From the NCBI RefSeq assembly GCF_002305855.1, contig NZ_CP022163.1, positions 4,898,292-4,962,291 on the forward strand: a stretch of 64,000 nucleotides of DNA, written 5' to 3'. Shown piece by piece: positions 42,952 to 52,485 of this stretch. The notes beneath the pieces are model-generated. The model did not search any database. It saw only the letters and a program-made list of their open reading frames with translations, and was not told the origin of the DNA. The translations under genes were made by a program, and so were the position numbers. Numbering within the stretch: the stretch's first letter is position 1; each line of letters begins with the position of its first letter. This DNA comes from Melittangium boletus DSM 14713 (GTDB lineage Bacteria; Myxococcota; Myxococcia; Myxococcales; Myxococcaceae).

Positions 42952-45900
42952 ATGCTCCTCAGCGACGTCTCCATTCGCCGGCCGGTCTTCACGGCCATGA
43001 TGTCCCTCTGCCTCATCGTCCTCGGGGTGATGGGGTTCGGCCGCCTGGGCACGGACCTCTTCCCGGACGTCTCCATCCCGGTGGTGGTGGTCAACACCGT
43101 CTACAAGGGCGCGGGCCCCGGGGAGATCGAGACCCAGGTCATCAAGCACATCGAGGATGCCGCCGCGGGCATCAGCGGCGTGGACAAGATCCACTCGTTC
43201 AGCCGCGAGAACATGGGCACGGTGGTGGTGCAGTTCAAGCTGTCGACGAACCTGGACCGGGCGGTGCAGGAGGTGCGCGACAAGGTCTCGGGCGTGGCCA
43301 ACAAGCTGCCCCGGGACGCGGACTCGCCGGTGGTCAGCCGCGTGGATATCTCGGCGGTGGCGGTGCTCACCTACGCGGCGAGCGCCCAGGCCGATTCGCG
43401 CACGGTGCGCAAGCTCATCGAGGACAAGCTCAAGCCTTCGCTCGCGCAGCTCGAGGGCGTGGCCGACGTGCGCATCAACGGCGGTGACGTGCGGGAAATC
43501 CAGGTGGACATCGACCTGGAGAAGGCGCGCGCGGTGGGCGTGTCCGCCACGGACGTGGGCCAGCGCATCGGCATGGAGAACCTGGACCTGCCCGCGGGCC
43601 GGTTGCAGCTGGGCTCCACGGAGTTGACGGTGCGCTCGCTCGGCCAGTTCAAGACCGTGGACGAGCTGCGCCAGCTGCCGGTGGCCCAGAGCCGCACGGG
43701 CGCGCAGGTGCGGCTCGAGGAGATCGCCACCGTGACGGACGGCGCGGCCGAGCGGCGCACCACGACGCGCCTCAACGGCAACGACGCGGTCATCCTGGAG
43801 GTGGTCAAGCAGCCCGGCTCCAACACGGTGGCGGTGAGTGACGCGGTGAAGAAGGCCATGGCGACCATTGGTCCCTCGCTGGGCCATGACTTCCAGGCCA
43901 CGCTCATCATCGACCAGTCGGTGCCCATCAAGGAGAACGCCCACGAGGTGTGGATCGCGCTCATCTTCGGTGGCGCGATGGCGGTGCTCATCATCCTCAT
44001 GTTCCTGCTGGACCCGCGCGGCACGTTCATCTCGTCGCTCGCGCTGCCCACGTCCGTCATCGGCACGTTCTTCGTGATGTACCTGCTCAACTACTCGCTC
44101 AATCAGATGACGCTGCTGGCGCTGTCGCTCGCCATCGGCCTGCTCATCGACGACGCGGTGGTGGTGCGCGAGGCCATCACCCACCGGCTGGAGATGGGCG
44201 AGGATCCGGTGTCCGCCGCGTCCAAGGGCACGCGGGACGTGGGCCTGGCGGTGCTCGCCACCACGCTCGCCCTGGTGGCGGTGTTCGTCCCGGTGGCCTT
44301 CATGCCCGGCATGGTGGGCCAGTTCCTCCAGCAGTTCGGCATCACCATCTCGGTGGCGGTGCTCATCTCGCTCTTCATCTCCTTCACGCTGGACCCGATG
44401 CTCTCCGCGCGTCTGGCCAAGCAGCGCAAGCCCGGCGAGCACCACCAGGAGAACGCCCTGGCGCGCTCCATCCGGGGCCTCCTGGATGGCAGCGAGCGCG
44501 TCTACGCGCGCATCCTCCGCTCGGTGCTCAACCACAAGTGGCTCACGATGGGCGTCACCCTGGGCATCATGGTCGTGTCCTTTGGCGCGGCCAGCCGCCT
44601 GGGCGTGGAATTCATGGCGCCCGAGGATCGCTCGCAGTTCCTCGTGCAGCTCATCCTGCCGGATGCCTCGAACCTGGAGCAGACGGGGGCGCGCGTGGCG
44701 CAGGCGGAGCAGGTCCTGCGCGGCATCCCCGAGGTGACGGACATCTACTCCATCGTGGGAGAGAACGGCGACGTCAACAAGGCGCGCATCCGGGTGCTCA
44801 CCACGGAGAAGCACGCGCGCACCCGGGGCATCCAGGAGATCAAGGACGAGGCGCGCAGCCGGCTCGTGCCCGAGCTGGTCGCCACCCGCGTGATGATGAT
44901 GGATCCCCCCATCGTCGACGGCCTGGGCGGTGACTTCTACCCCATCATCGTGCGCGTCACCGGTCCGGACCTGGCGAAGATTCACGAGGAGTCCGAGCGG
45001 CTCGCGCAGTACCTGCGCGACATTCCCGGCACGGCGGACGTGCGCGTGGACTTCAATCCGCCCAAGCCCGAGCTGGCCATCGAGATCGACCGGGCGCGCG
45101 CCAAGGATCTGGGACTGAGCGCCGCGGGGCTGGCGATGCAGATGCGTCTGGCCGTCGGCGGCGACGTGTCCGCCAAGCTGCGCGAGGGCGTGGACGAGAC
45201 GGACATCCGCGTGCGGCTGTCCGAGCGGGATCGCAACACGCCCGAGCGGGTGGGGCAGCTCCTGGTCGCCACGCCCCGGGGCATGGTGCCGGTGTCGGAC
45301 GTGGCCCGGGTGGAGCTGCGCGATGGCCCGAGCGTCATCGAGCACGAGAACCGCCAGCGGCAGATCGCCATCTACTCGCAGCTCAAGGGCGCGCCCCTGG
45401 GCGACGTGGCCAACCAGTTCCGCGCCAAGGTGGCCGCGCAGCCGCTGCCGCCGGGCTACTCGCTCATCTACGACGGGCAGATGAAGATGCTCAGCGAGCA
45501 GAACGATGCCTTCGGCTCGGCGTTCATCCTGGCCTTCGTCTTCATCTACATGGTGCTCGCCAGCCAGTTCGAGTCCTTCAAGCACCCCTTCACCATCATG
45601 GTGTCCTTGCCGCTGGCGCTCGTGGGCGCGCTGCTGGGCCTGTATTTCGGCGGCTTCCACGTGTCCCTGGGCGCGATGATCGGCATCATCCTGCTCATGG
45701 GCCTGGTGACGAAGAACGCCATCCTCCTGGTGGACGGAGCCCTGCAGTACCTGCGAGAGGGCGCCACGGTGGATGAAGCGCTCATGAAGGCGGGCCCGCG
45801 CCGTCTGCGTCCCATCCTCATGACGAGCGCCGCCATGGCCATCGGCATGGTGCCCACCGCCATCGGCCAGGGCGTGGGCTCCGAGTTCCGCGCCCCCATG

Positions 45901-46083
45901 GCCATCTCCGTCATCGGCGGTGTCATCACCTCCACCTTCCTCACCCTGTTGGTGGTGCCCGTGGTGTTCGCGGGCATGGAGCGCCTGGGCTTCTCCCGGT
46001 CTGGCGCGAAGAAGATGCCCGAGACCCAGCACCTGCCCTCCTCCGAAGTGCCGTTGCCGTCGCCGTCCGACCGCGCCGCCTAG
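42952..46083 (+). CDS. RND efflux pump inner-membrane permease (HAE1 type)
   Basis: This 1043-residue transporter has twelve membrane segments and two large periplasmic loops. It opens with [19 protein letters not shown] and contains the proton-relay Asp pair in [14 protein letters not shown] (about 400), the conserved [17 protein letters not shown] and [19 protein letters not shown] in the second half. The size and motifs are those of hydrophobic/amphiphilic drug exporters such as AcrB. It lies 37 bases after the adaptor gene and 43 bases before the outer-membrane channel gene. Substrates cannot be predicted. Confidence 0.95.
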   Translation: MLLSDVSIRRPVFTAMMSLCLIVLGVMGFGRLGTDLFPDVSIPVVVVNTVYKGAGPGEIETQVIKHIEDAAAGISGVDKIHSFSRENMGTVVVQFKLSTNLDRAVQEVRDKVSGVANKLPRDADSPVVSRVDISAVAVLTYAASAQADSRTVRKLIEDKLKPSLAQLEGVADVRINGGDVREIQVDIDLEKARAVGVSATDVGQRIGMENLDLPAGRLQLGSTELTVRSLGQFKTVDELRQLPVAQSRTGAQVRLEEIATVTDGAAERRTTTRLNGNDAVILEVVKQPGSNTVAVSDAVKKAMATIGPSLGHDFQATLIIDQSVPIKENAHEVWIALIFGGAMAVLIILMFLLDPRGTFISSLALPTSVIGTFFVMYLLNYSLNQMTLLALSLAIGLLIDDAVVVREAITHRLEMGEDPVSAASKGTRDVGLAVLATTLALVAVFVPVAFMPGMVGQFLQQFGITISVAVLISLFISFTLDPMLSARLAKQRKPGEHHQENALARSIRGLLDGSERVYARILRSVLNHKWLTMGVTLGIMVVSFGAASRLGVEFMAPEDRSQFLVQLILPDASNLEQTGARVAQAEQVLRGIPEVTDIYSIVGENGDVNKARIRVLTTEKHARTRGIQEIKDEARSRLVPELVATRVMMMDPPIVDGLGGDFYPIIVRVTGPDLAKIHEESERLAQYLRDIPGTADVRVDFNPPKPELAIEIDRARAKDLGLSAAGLAMQMRLAVGGDVSAKLREGVDETDIRVRLSERDRNTPERVGQLLVATPRGMVPVSDVARVELRDGPSVIEHENRQRQIAIYSQLKGAPLGDVANQFRAKVAAQPLPPGYSLIYDGQMKMLSEQNDAFGSAFILAFVFIYMVLASQFESFKHPFTIMVSLPLALVGALLGLYFGGFHVSLGAMIGIILLMGLVTKNAILLVDGALQYLREGATVDEALMKAGPRRLRPILMTSAAMAIGMVPTAIGQGVGSEFRAPMAISVIGGVITSTFLTLLVVPVVFAGMERLGFSRSGAKKMPETQHLPSSEVPLPSPSDRAA

Positions 46084-46126
46084 CGCGCGGCGGGCGGCCC
46101 TCCCCGCTCCTTGCGTACTCCCGCCT

Positions 46127-47578
46127 ATGTCCATCCGCCGCTCCGCCGGCCTCCTCCGGCGCTCCCTGTCGTCGCTGCTCCTCGCCGCTCTCGTTCCTTC
46201 CGGTGTGCTGGCCCAGGCGCCCGAGGCGTCCGCGCCTCCTCCCTCCGGGAGCGGTGAGTCTCCCGCTCCAGGCACGTTGCGCACGGCGACGCTCGAGGAA
46301 GCGCTCTCGCTCGCCGCGAAGCAGAGTCCGGACGTGGTCGCCGCTCGCGCCCAGGCCGCCATCTCGGCCGCGGGGGTGCGCCGCGCCTGGACGGCGTGGC
46401 AGCCGGAGCTGACGGTGGGCGCCCAGTACGTCCACTCCAGCGCTCCGGCGGTGTTCGACCTGGGCATGATCACCCAACTGGTGGGGGGGGTGTTCGGCAT
46501 CGCGCCCGTCAATCCAGGAATCGTGCTGGACCCCGTCGTCATCACGGCGGCGAACTCGCGCTACGCGACGGTGCAGGTGTCCCAGCCCCTCTTCACCCCC
46601 GCGGGCGTCTTCCTCATCGGCCCGGCGAAGGATGGCGCGCGGGCGGCGGAGCTGGGCGCCCTGGAAGCGCGCGAGCAGGTGCTGCTGGGCGTGTCGCGCA
46701 CGTACCTGGGCCTGCAGGGCATCCTCCAGTTGATGGACGCGGCGCGCGAGGCGGAGTCCGTGGCGCTGCAGCGCGAGAACGAGTCCAAGGCCCAGCTCCA
46801 GGTGGGCATGACGGTGGAGGCGGCGCTCCTGCGCGCCCAGTCGGAGACGGCCCAGGCGCGTGTGCAGCTCGCGCAGCTGTCCGGCCAGTACACCCAACTG
46901 CTCGCGTTGCTCGAGGCGCTCGTGGGCGAGCCCGTGCAGCCCGTCCCCCTCGACGCCGCCGGTGCTCCCCAGTGGGTGATTCCGCCCGAGGATCAAACGC
47001 CCTGGGAGGACACCTACGCGGTGCGCGCCGCGGCCCTGGCGGTGAAGGCCAACGAGGGCAAGGTGACGTACGACCGGTTCTCGTGGTTGCCGAGCGTCGT
47101 GGCGCAGGGGCGCGGCCTCTACAACTCCAACACGGGCTTCACCGGGAAGAACACCTCCTACGAGCTGTCCGTGTCGGCCAGCCTGCCGCTCTACGACCGG
47201 GGCCAGCGCTACGCGGCGCTGCGCGAGGACGAGGCGCGCCTGGAGCAGGCCCGTGCCCAGTACGCCGCCTCGCGTGCCAAGGCCCGCGCCAACTGGGTGG
47301 CGGCCCAGGCCAACCTGGAGGCGGCCCGGGCCGCCCTGCTCCAGGCCGAGTCCCAGGCGCAGCTCGCGGCCCGGGTGCAGCAGCAGGTGGCGGCGGGCTA
47401 CAAGGCCGGGGTGGCCACCAGCCTGGAGATGTCGGACGCGGACAACCGGCGCTTCCTCGCCGCGAGCAGCGCCGCCCAGGCCCGAGCCGCGCTGGAGGTG
47501 CGCCGCGTGGAGCTGGCCGCCGCGGCGGGCCGCATCGCTGCCTCGCTCGAGCCCGCGGGCGAGCCCTCCTCCCGGTGA
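46127..47578 (+). CDS. TolC-family outer-membrane efflux channel
   Basis: This 483-residue exported protein has a signal peptide ending near VLAQ. Two OEP-type coiled-coil repeats follow: LEEALSLAAKQSPDVVAARA near 50-70 and, in the second half, LYDRGQRYAALREDEARLEQ. The Ala/Gln-rich helices and paired domains are typical of TolC channels, which complete the tripartite pump with the two preceding genes. No convincing ribosome binding site precedes the ATG at 46127, so coupling to the upstream gene is likely. A weak hairpin follows. Confidence 0.92.
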   Translation: MSIRRSAGLLRRSLSSLLLAALVPSGVLAQAPEASAPPPSGSGESPAPGTLRTATLEEALSLAAKQSPDVVAARAQAAISAAGVRRAWTAWQPELTVGAQYVHSSAPAVFDLGMITQLVGGVFGIAPVNPGIVLDPVVITAANSRYATVQVSQPLFTPAGVFLIGPAKDGARAAELGALEAREQVLLGVSRTYLGLQGILQLMDAAREAESVALQRENESKAQLQVGMTVEAALLRAQSETAQARVQLAQLSGQYTQLLALLEALVGEPVQPVPLDAAGAPQWVIPPEDQTPWEDTYAVRAAALAVKANEGKVTYDRFSWLPSVVAQGRGLYNSNTGFTGKNTSYELSVSASLPLYDRGQRYAALREDEARLEQARAQYAASRAKARANWVAAQANLEAARAALLQAESQAQLAARVQQQVAAGYKAGVATSLEMSDADNRRFLAASSAAQARAALEVRRVELAAAAGRIAASLEPAGEPSSR

Positions 47579-47584
47579 GTCCAG

Positions 47585-47605
47585 GGCCGAGCCCCCGGTT
47601 CGGCC
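47585..47605 (+). terminator. Weak hairpin after the efflux operon
   Basis: A six-bp inverted repeat (GGCCGA and TCGGCC) with a nine-base loop begins six bases after the TolC-family stop. A run of five T follows about 20 bases later rather than directly after, so termination here is uncertain. Confidence 0.35.
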
Positions 47606-47721
47606 GGAAACTTCCCGTGTATGCGGATTTTTCGTTCTAGCCTGTTTACATAAATGTGCCCTCCGTGTAACTTGACTTCACCTTTTGTCGGGGAAGACAC
47701 GTTTCATTCACGGGGGAGTTC

Positions 47722-48117
47722 ATGTCCAAGCAGGTCAAGGGTCTGGCGGTGGTTCTGGCGGGCGCGTTGATGGTGGGCTGTGGTGGCATGGAGTCACAGG
47801 ACGAGACGGCGGGTGCTCCGACGGAGGCCGGCGTCGGTCAGGTCGAGGGCGCGGTGGAGCTTGCTCGCATCGGCGCGAATGAGACCCGGGACTTCCCGAC
47901 CTGGCTGTTCGGCACCACGACCTGGCGCGTCTACAACCCCTCCTCCGTGGCCGTCCCGTTCCTGGTGTGGTGCGGCAGCACCACCTACAACGGCGTCGTC
48001 AATCCCGGTCAAGCGCAGCAGCAGTCGTGGCCGTGCGGCGCGCCTGGCACCCGGCTGTACATCCGCAACAACGGGACGAACGCCAGCACGCAGTTCATCG
48101 ACGTGCAGACCTCTTGA
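47722..48117 (+). CDS. Small secreted lipoprotein of unknown function
   Basis: This 131-residue lipoprotein starts at an ATG with GGGGGAG nine bases upstream. The lipobox is MVGC (Cys20), followed by a Glu/Gly-rich tether and a beta-rich domain with WRVYNPSSVAVPFLVWCGST and RLYIRNNGTNAST. Two Cys in the domain could pair. It resembles no family I can name. Its own promoter is likely in the 143-base gap after the efflux operon, where TTGACT at 47672 could be a -35 element, but no good -10 partner is visible. Confidence 0.6.
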   Translation: MSKQVKGLAVVLAGALMVGCGGMESQDETAGAPTEAGVGQVEGAVELARIGANETRDFPTWLFGTTTWRVYNPSSVAVPFLVWCGSTTYNGVVNPGQAQQQSWPCGAPGTRLYIRNNGTNASTQFIDVQTS

Positions 48118-48133
48118 TTGAGGCGGTCCGTGC

Positions 48134-48700
48134 TCAGGCGCGCCGGGAGCTCTCGCCCCGGACCACCGCCGAGCCGATGAGGTGCGCGAGCCGAAGTGCC
48201 TCGGGCACCTGGCCCTTGTCCGTCAAACGTCCGAGGGCCCGTGCCACCCATTCCGGCTCGGCGCCCTGGACCTGGAAGGTGAAGCCGTGGAGCTGGTGGA
48301 TGGGCCCCGCGCGCCGCAGCAACTGGAGCCTCCGCTCGGGACGGGAGAGGTGACCGAGCGCGCGCTCCACGGCGGGCAGGTCCGGCATCCGCCGCATCAC
48401 CGCGACGCAGGGTTTGCCGAGCGTGCGCGCGAGCCGGGGCAGATCCACCAGGTTGAAGCCACCGAAGGCGATGCCGTCCAGGAGCACCAGGTGCAACTGG
48501 GGGAGGAACTTGCCGCCCACGAGCAGCCGGCACACCTCGTCCGTCGCCGTCCAACCGTCGCGCCGCACGCCGCCCCAGACCAGTCCCTCGAAGCGGGTGC
48601 CGGCGCACACCACGCCCGCGAGCGGCACGCGCGCACCCGGGCGCTTCGCGAAGGGCGCGTCATCGAAGCCGGCGGCTCGGGGCAGGGGAGGCAGGTGCAT
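48134..48700 (-). CDS. DUF99 family protein
   Basis: This 188-residue soluble protein carries the DUF99 (UPF0215) pattern: AAGFDDAPF near the N-terminus, then VCAGTRFEGLVWG, RRDGWTATDEVCRLL, LVLLDGIAFGGFNLVDLPRL and a later ERALGHL. The family is mostly archaeal and is often described as an endonuclease dU-like or uncharacterised fold. It is sporadic in bacteria, so its presence in a myxobacterium is a little unusual. It is convergent with the small lipoprotein gene, 16 bases apart, and lies downstream of the cold-shock gene. Confidence 0.75.
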   Translation of the reverse strand: MHLPPLPRAAGFDDAPFAKRPGARVPLAGVVCAGTRFEGLVWGGVRRDGWTATDEVCRLLVGGKFLPQLHLVLLDGIAFGGFNLVDLPRLARTLGKPCVAVMRRMPDLPAVERALGHLSRPERRLQLLRRAGPIHQLHGFTFQVQGAEPEWVARALGRLTDKGQVPEALRLAHLIGSAVVRGESSRRA

Positions 48701-48767
48701 GGCCCTGAAGAATGAAGAGCCCGACCCCGCTCGAGGTCAGGCTCCAGGAAACCCACGCGAGGGGGGT

Positions 48768-48971
48768 TTACGTGGGGCGGACGTTCTGCGCCTGCAGACC
48801 CTTGGGGCCACGCGTCACCTCGAATGACACGCGCTGCCCTTCCTGCAGACTGCGGAAGCCGTCCGCCTGGATGGCGGTGTGGTGGCAGAACACGTCCTCG
48901 CCACCGCCGTCCTGCGTGATGAAACCGAAGCCCTTCGCGTCATTGAACCACTTGACAGTACCGGTTGCCAT
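48768..48971 (-). CDS. Cold-shock domain protein, CspA family
   Basis: This is a 67-residue single cold-shock domain. RNP1-like KGFGFI and RNP2-like DVFCHHTAI are present, and the family motif [15 protein letters not shown] lies at residues 6-20. The Cys in the second motif replaces the more common Val/His. It binds single-stranded RNA/DNA and acts as an RNA chaperone. The start is the ATG at 48971 with AAGAAGACC upstream. A leader of about 130 bases separates it from the pyrophosphatase terminator, long enough for the structured 5' leader typical of cold-shock genes. Confidence 0.95.
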   Translation of the reverse strand: MATGTVKWFNDAKGFGFITQDGGGEDVFCHHTAIQADGFRSLQEGQRVSFEVTRGPKGLQAQNVRPT

Positions 48972-49108
48972 GAGTCGGTCTTCTTTCGTTACCAGGGGGA
49001 ATCACGCCGCCTGCTCGGCTCGGACTCGAGCCGGACCTCTGGCGTAGTCCGTCCAGCCCGGAAAGTCGAGAGAGAGTGGGCATTAATTGTTCAGGGGTGG
49101 GCAGCCCT

Positions 49109-49144
49109 AAAAGAAAACGGCGGGAAGCCCTGGGGCCTCCCGCC
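49109..49144 (-). terminator. Intrinsic terminator of the membrane pyrophosphatase gene
   Basis: Read on the minus strand, a 12-bp stem (GGCGGGAGGCCC with GGGCTTCCCGCC, one G-U pair) and a tiny loop are followed by GTTTTCTTTT. It starts 39 bases after the hppA stop, so this is a strong rho-independent terminator that separates hppA from the cold-shock gene. Confidence 0.85.
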
Positions 49145-49182
49145 GCGTGTCACCGCCTGGGCTCACCGGAGCCCGGAGTGAT

Positions 49183-51669
49183 TCAGGCCGGCTTGGTTTC
49201 CGGCTTGGACTCGCCCGTCAGGGCCGACATCGGGGTCTCGATGCGCATGCCGTAGAAGGAGCGGTAGACGAACACGAAGGACACCAGGAAGAGCACCAGG
49301 GCGATGCCCGTGGTGATGGCGCCCTGGCCCGCGGACTTGAGTTCCACCGCCAGCTCCACGGCGAGCAGGCCGAAGAGGGTGGTGAACTTGATGACCGGGT
49401 TGAGCGCGACGGAGGAGGTGTCCTTGAAGGGGTCACCCACCGTGTCACCCACCACCGTGGCCGCGTGCAGCTCCGAGCCCTTGGCCTTGAGCTCCACTTC
49501 CACCAGCTTCTTCGCGTTGTCCCACGCGCCACCGGCGTTGGCCATGAAGAGCGCCTGGTACAGGCCGAAGATGGCGATGGAGATGAGGTAGCCCACGAAG
49601 AAGAAGGACTCGAAGCAGGCGAACGCCAGCGTGCTGCAGAACACGCCCAGGAAGATGTTGATCATGCCCTTCTGCGCGTACTGGGTGCAGATGGCCACGA
49701 CGCGCTTGGAATCCTCCACGCTCGCCTTCTCCACGCCCTCCAGCCGGATGTTGGCCTTGATGAACTCCACCGCGCGGTAGGCGCCCGTGGACACCGCCTG
49801 CATGGAGGCGCCCGAGAACCAGTACACGATGGCGCCGCCGGCGATGAGGCCCAAGAGGAAGGGCGCGTGCAGGAGCGACAGCTTGTCCGTGTTGGCCGGG
49901 TTGAGCATGGGCAGGCCGTTGGGGCCCTGAACGATGCCCACCAGGAGCACGATGATGGAGAAGATCATCGTCGTGGCGCCCACCACCGCGGTGCCGATGA
50001 GCACCGGCTTGCTGGTGGCCTTGAAGGTGTTGCCCGCGCCGTCGTTCTGCTCGAGGTAGTCCTTGCCCTTGTCGAAGTCCGGAGCGAAGCCGAAGTCCTT
50101 CTGGATCTCCTCCTTCACGTTGGGGATGTTCTCGATGAGCGACAGCTCGTAGACGCTCTGCGCGTTGTCCGTCACCGGGCCGTACGAGTCCACCGCGATG
50201 GTGACCGGCGCCATGCTCAGGAAGCCGAAGGCGACCAGGCCGAAGGCGAACACCGCCGGGGCGATCATCAGCGTCTCGGGGATGCCGAGGCTGAAGTAGT
50301 AGGCGCTGCCCATGAGCACCATGACGATGATGCCCATCCAGTAGCCGGAGAAGTTACCGGCGACCAGACCGGAGATGACGTTCAGGGACGCGCCACCCTC
50401 GCGCGACGCCGTCACCACCTCGCGCACGTGGCGGCTCTCGGTGGAGGTGAAGACCTTGATGGCCTCGGGGATGATGGCGCCCGCGAGCGTGCCGCACGTC
50501 ACGATGGCGCTCAGGCGCAGCCACAGCGAGCTGTCCCCGGCCAGGTCCGGAATGAGCAGGTAGGACACGAGGAACGTCACCACCACGGACACGCCCGAGG
50601 TGAGCCACACGAGCACCGTGAGCGGCTTCTCGAAGTTCATCTGGTCGGCGTTCTTGTACATGCCGCCCTGGATGAGCCCGTTGATGAAGTACGAGCCGAG
50701 GCTCGCGAGCACCATGGCGCTGCTCATCATGAAGATCCACACGAGCAGCTGCGCCTGGTACTGCACGGGCACCGCCAGGAGGATGAAGGTGATGAGCGCC
50801 ACGCTCGTCACGCCGTAGGTCTCGAAGCCGTCCGCGGACGGGCCCACCGAGTCACCCGCGTTGTCACCCGCGCAGTCGGCGATGACGCCCGGGTTGCGCG
50901 CGTCGTCCTCCTTGATGCGGAAGACGATCTTCATCAGGTCCGAGCCGATGTCGGCGATCTTCGTGAAGATACCGCCCGCGATGCGCAGCACCGAGGCGCC
51001 CAGCGACTCGCCGATGGCGAAGCCGATGAACACCGAGCCCGCGTAGTCCGCCGGGATGAAGAGCAGGATGAGCAGCATCAGCATCAGCTCGGTGGACACG
51101 AGCACCATGCCGATGGAGATGCCGGCCTGCAGGGGGATGGCGTAGGTGGGGTAGGGCTTGCCGCGCAGCGACGCGAACGACGTGCGGCTGTTGGCGAACG
51201 TGTTCACCCGGATGCCGAACCAGGCCACGCAGTAGCTGCCCGCGATGCCCATCAGGCTGGCCACCAGGATGGCGATGACCTTGAGCGGCTCCAGATGACG
51301 CAGGAAGCCAAAGTACACCACCATCACCGCGCCAATGAGCACCTCGAGGATGAGGATGAGCTTGCCCTGGGTGACGAGGTACGTCTGACACGTCTGGTAG
51401 ATGAGCTCGGAAATCTCGAGCATGGCCTTGTGCACGGGCAGCTTGCGCAGGGCCGAGTACTGCAGGAAGCCGAAGATCAGGCCGACGACGCAGATGGCGA
51501 TGCCCACCATGAGCAGCTTGTCGCCGGTGAGGGCGCCGCCCAGGAAGGTGACCTGCCGGAAGTCGGGGAGGATGAGGTCCGCCTCGCTCGCGCTGGCGGT
51601 GCTGCTGGCCAGGAGCGCCAGGAGTCCGAGGACCCTGGCGGCCTTGCCGGTGATGGATGCGGGAATCAT
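49183..51669 (-). CDS. hppA: Membrane-bound ion-pumping pyrophosphatase
   Basis: This 828-residue integral membrane protein of about sixteen segments hydrolyses pyrophosphate to pump H+ or Na+. Substrate-site motifs are DCAGDNAGDSVGPSADGFET (a variant of the usual DNVGD-x-AG-M-A-D-L-F) and GDTVGDPFKDTSSVALNP. The GNTFKATSK segment keeps Lys at the position where K+-independent H+-PPases have it and K+-dependent types have Ala. The start at 51669 is chosen from GAGGAG upstream, and residues 1-29 look like a signal-type segment. A terminator follows. It is a single-gene unit. Confidence 0.93.
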   Translation of the reverse strand: MIPASITGKAARVLGLLALLASSTASASEADLILPDFRQVTFLGGALTGDKLLMVGIAICVVGLIFGFLQYSALRKLPVHKAMLEISELIYQTCQTYLVTQGKLILILEVLIGAVMVVYFGFLRHLEPLKVIAILVASLMGIAGSYCVAWFGIRVNTFANSRTSFASLRGKPYPTYAIPLQAGISIGMVLVSTELMLMLLILLFIPADYAGSVFIGFAIGESLGASVLRIAGGIFTKIADIGSDLMKIVFRIKEDDARNPGVIADCAGDNAGDSVGPSADGFETYGVTSVALITFILLAVPVQYQAQLLVWIFMMSSAMVLASLGSYFINGLIQGGMYKNADQMNFEKPLTVLVWLTSGVSVVVTFLVSYLLIPDLAGDSSLWLRLSAIVTCGTLAGAIIPEAIKVFTSTESRHVREVVTASREGGASLNVISGLVAGNFSGYWMGIIVMVLMGSAYYFSLGIPETLMIAPAVFAFGLVAFGFLSMAPVTIAVDSYGPVTDNAQSVYELSLIENIPNVKEEIQKDFGFAPDFDKGKDYLEQNDGAGNTFKATSKPVLIGTAVVGATTMIFSIIVLLVGIVQGPNGLPMLNPANTDKLSLLHAPFLLGLIAGGAIVYWFSGASMQAVSTGAYRAVEFIKANIRLEGVEKASVEDSKRVVAICTQYAQKGMINIFLGVFCSTLAFACFESFFFVGYLISIAIFGLYQALFMANAGGAWDNAKKLVEVELKAKGSELHAATVVGDTVGDPFKDTSSVALNPVIKFTTLFGLLAVELAVELKSAGQGAITTGIALVLFLVSFVFVYRSFYGMRIETPMSALTGESKPETKPA

Positions 51670-51907
51670 GCGATACAACTCCTCGAGTGGCTCATCATCT
51701 CGTGGCGCGTGGTGCTCTCGCCCTCGCGCACAAAACGGACAGAAGGTGAGTGTGTGTCGAGGGGTTGGCCGCCCGCGGTTGGAACCCCCGCCCGCGGACG
51801 CTTCAGCTCGGCCTCGCCCTTCAAGGACGGAGAGCACGCTTCTTGAAGGCGGCCCGCGTGTACCACGTCCCCGGTGGGGAAGTCGAATTCCCCGGAAGGG
51901 CGCTCTA

Positions 51908-52429
51908 TTAGAGGACCTTGACGTTGAACGTCTTGAGCACCTGCTCCCCGCGCAGGATGCTCACGGTCCACTCGCCCGCCTTGCCCAGGCGGATGCCCGT
52001 CCACTGGCGGGTGCGCCAGCCCTCGCCCTTGAGCTTCACGTCCTTGGTCTCGCGCACCACGCTGCCCTGCTTGGTCTGGACCATCACGTCCTCGACCGTC
52101 TCACCCTGGGGCAGCAGGTAGGCCTGCCAGACCATGACCTGGGTGTTGGCCTTGATGCCCTCGGGAGGGACCTCGGCGGTGCACTCGAACTTGTTGGGGC
52201 CTTCCTTGCCCACCTCGGTGCACAGCTTGGCCTCCACCAGCACCGGGCCCTGGCCCTGGCCCTTGTAGAAGTAGTTCCAGGTGTCCTTCACTCCTTCCGC
52301 CGACGGGACCTTCTGGGGCTCGTTCGCCGGGGCCTCGGGCGCGGCCTCCTGCGCCATCGCGCCCGCGCCCAGGGTCACCAGCGCGCACAGCGTCAGATTC
52401 CTCGTCAGCTTCCTCAGACCGTTCTTCAT
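51908..52429 (-). CDS. Periplasmic protein of unknown function (173 aa)
   Basis: This is a 173-residue exported protein. A signal peptide (about 1-28, ending GAMAQ) precedes a Pro/Ala/Glu-rich tether and a beta-rich domain with WNYFYKGQGQGPVLVEAKLC and later KGEGWRTRQWTGIRL and GEWTVSILRG. Two Cys near residues 70 and 84 may pair. No family is recognised; similar short proteins appear in other myxobacteria. The start at 52429 has GAGGGGG upstream. It follows the short-chain fatty acid transporter on the same strand, 56 bases downstream, so the two could be co-transcribed. Confidence 0.6.
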   Translation of the reverse strand: MKNGLRKLTRNLTLCALVTLGAGAMAQEAAPEAPANEPQKVPSAEGVKDTWNYFYKGQGQGPVLVEAKLCTEVGKEGPNKFECTAEVPPEGIKANTQVMVWQAYLLPQGETVEDVMVQTKQGSVVRETKDVKLKGEGWRTRQWTGIRLGKAGEWTVSILRGEQVLKTFNVKVL

Positions 52430-52485
52430 CGTCGTCCGCCCCCTCGTGTTGGGTGTGGCCGCGCTGTCTAGCACAAGACAAACCC

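Noticed and set aside
42883..46545. Long open frame antisense to the RND pump, and similar long antisense frames elsewhere (for example 2920-6123, 9197-11980, 19580-22561)
   Set aside because: They are His/Arg/Gly-rich shadows caused by high GC at codon position three. They lack family motifs, while the opposite strand encodes complete recognised proteins.
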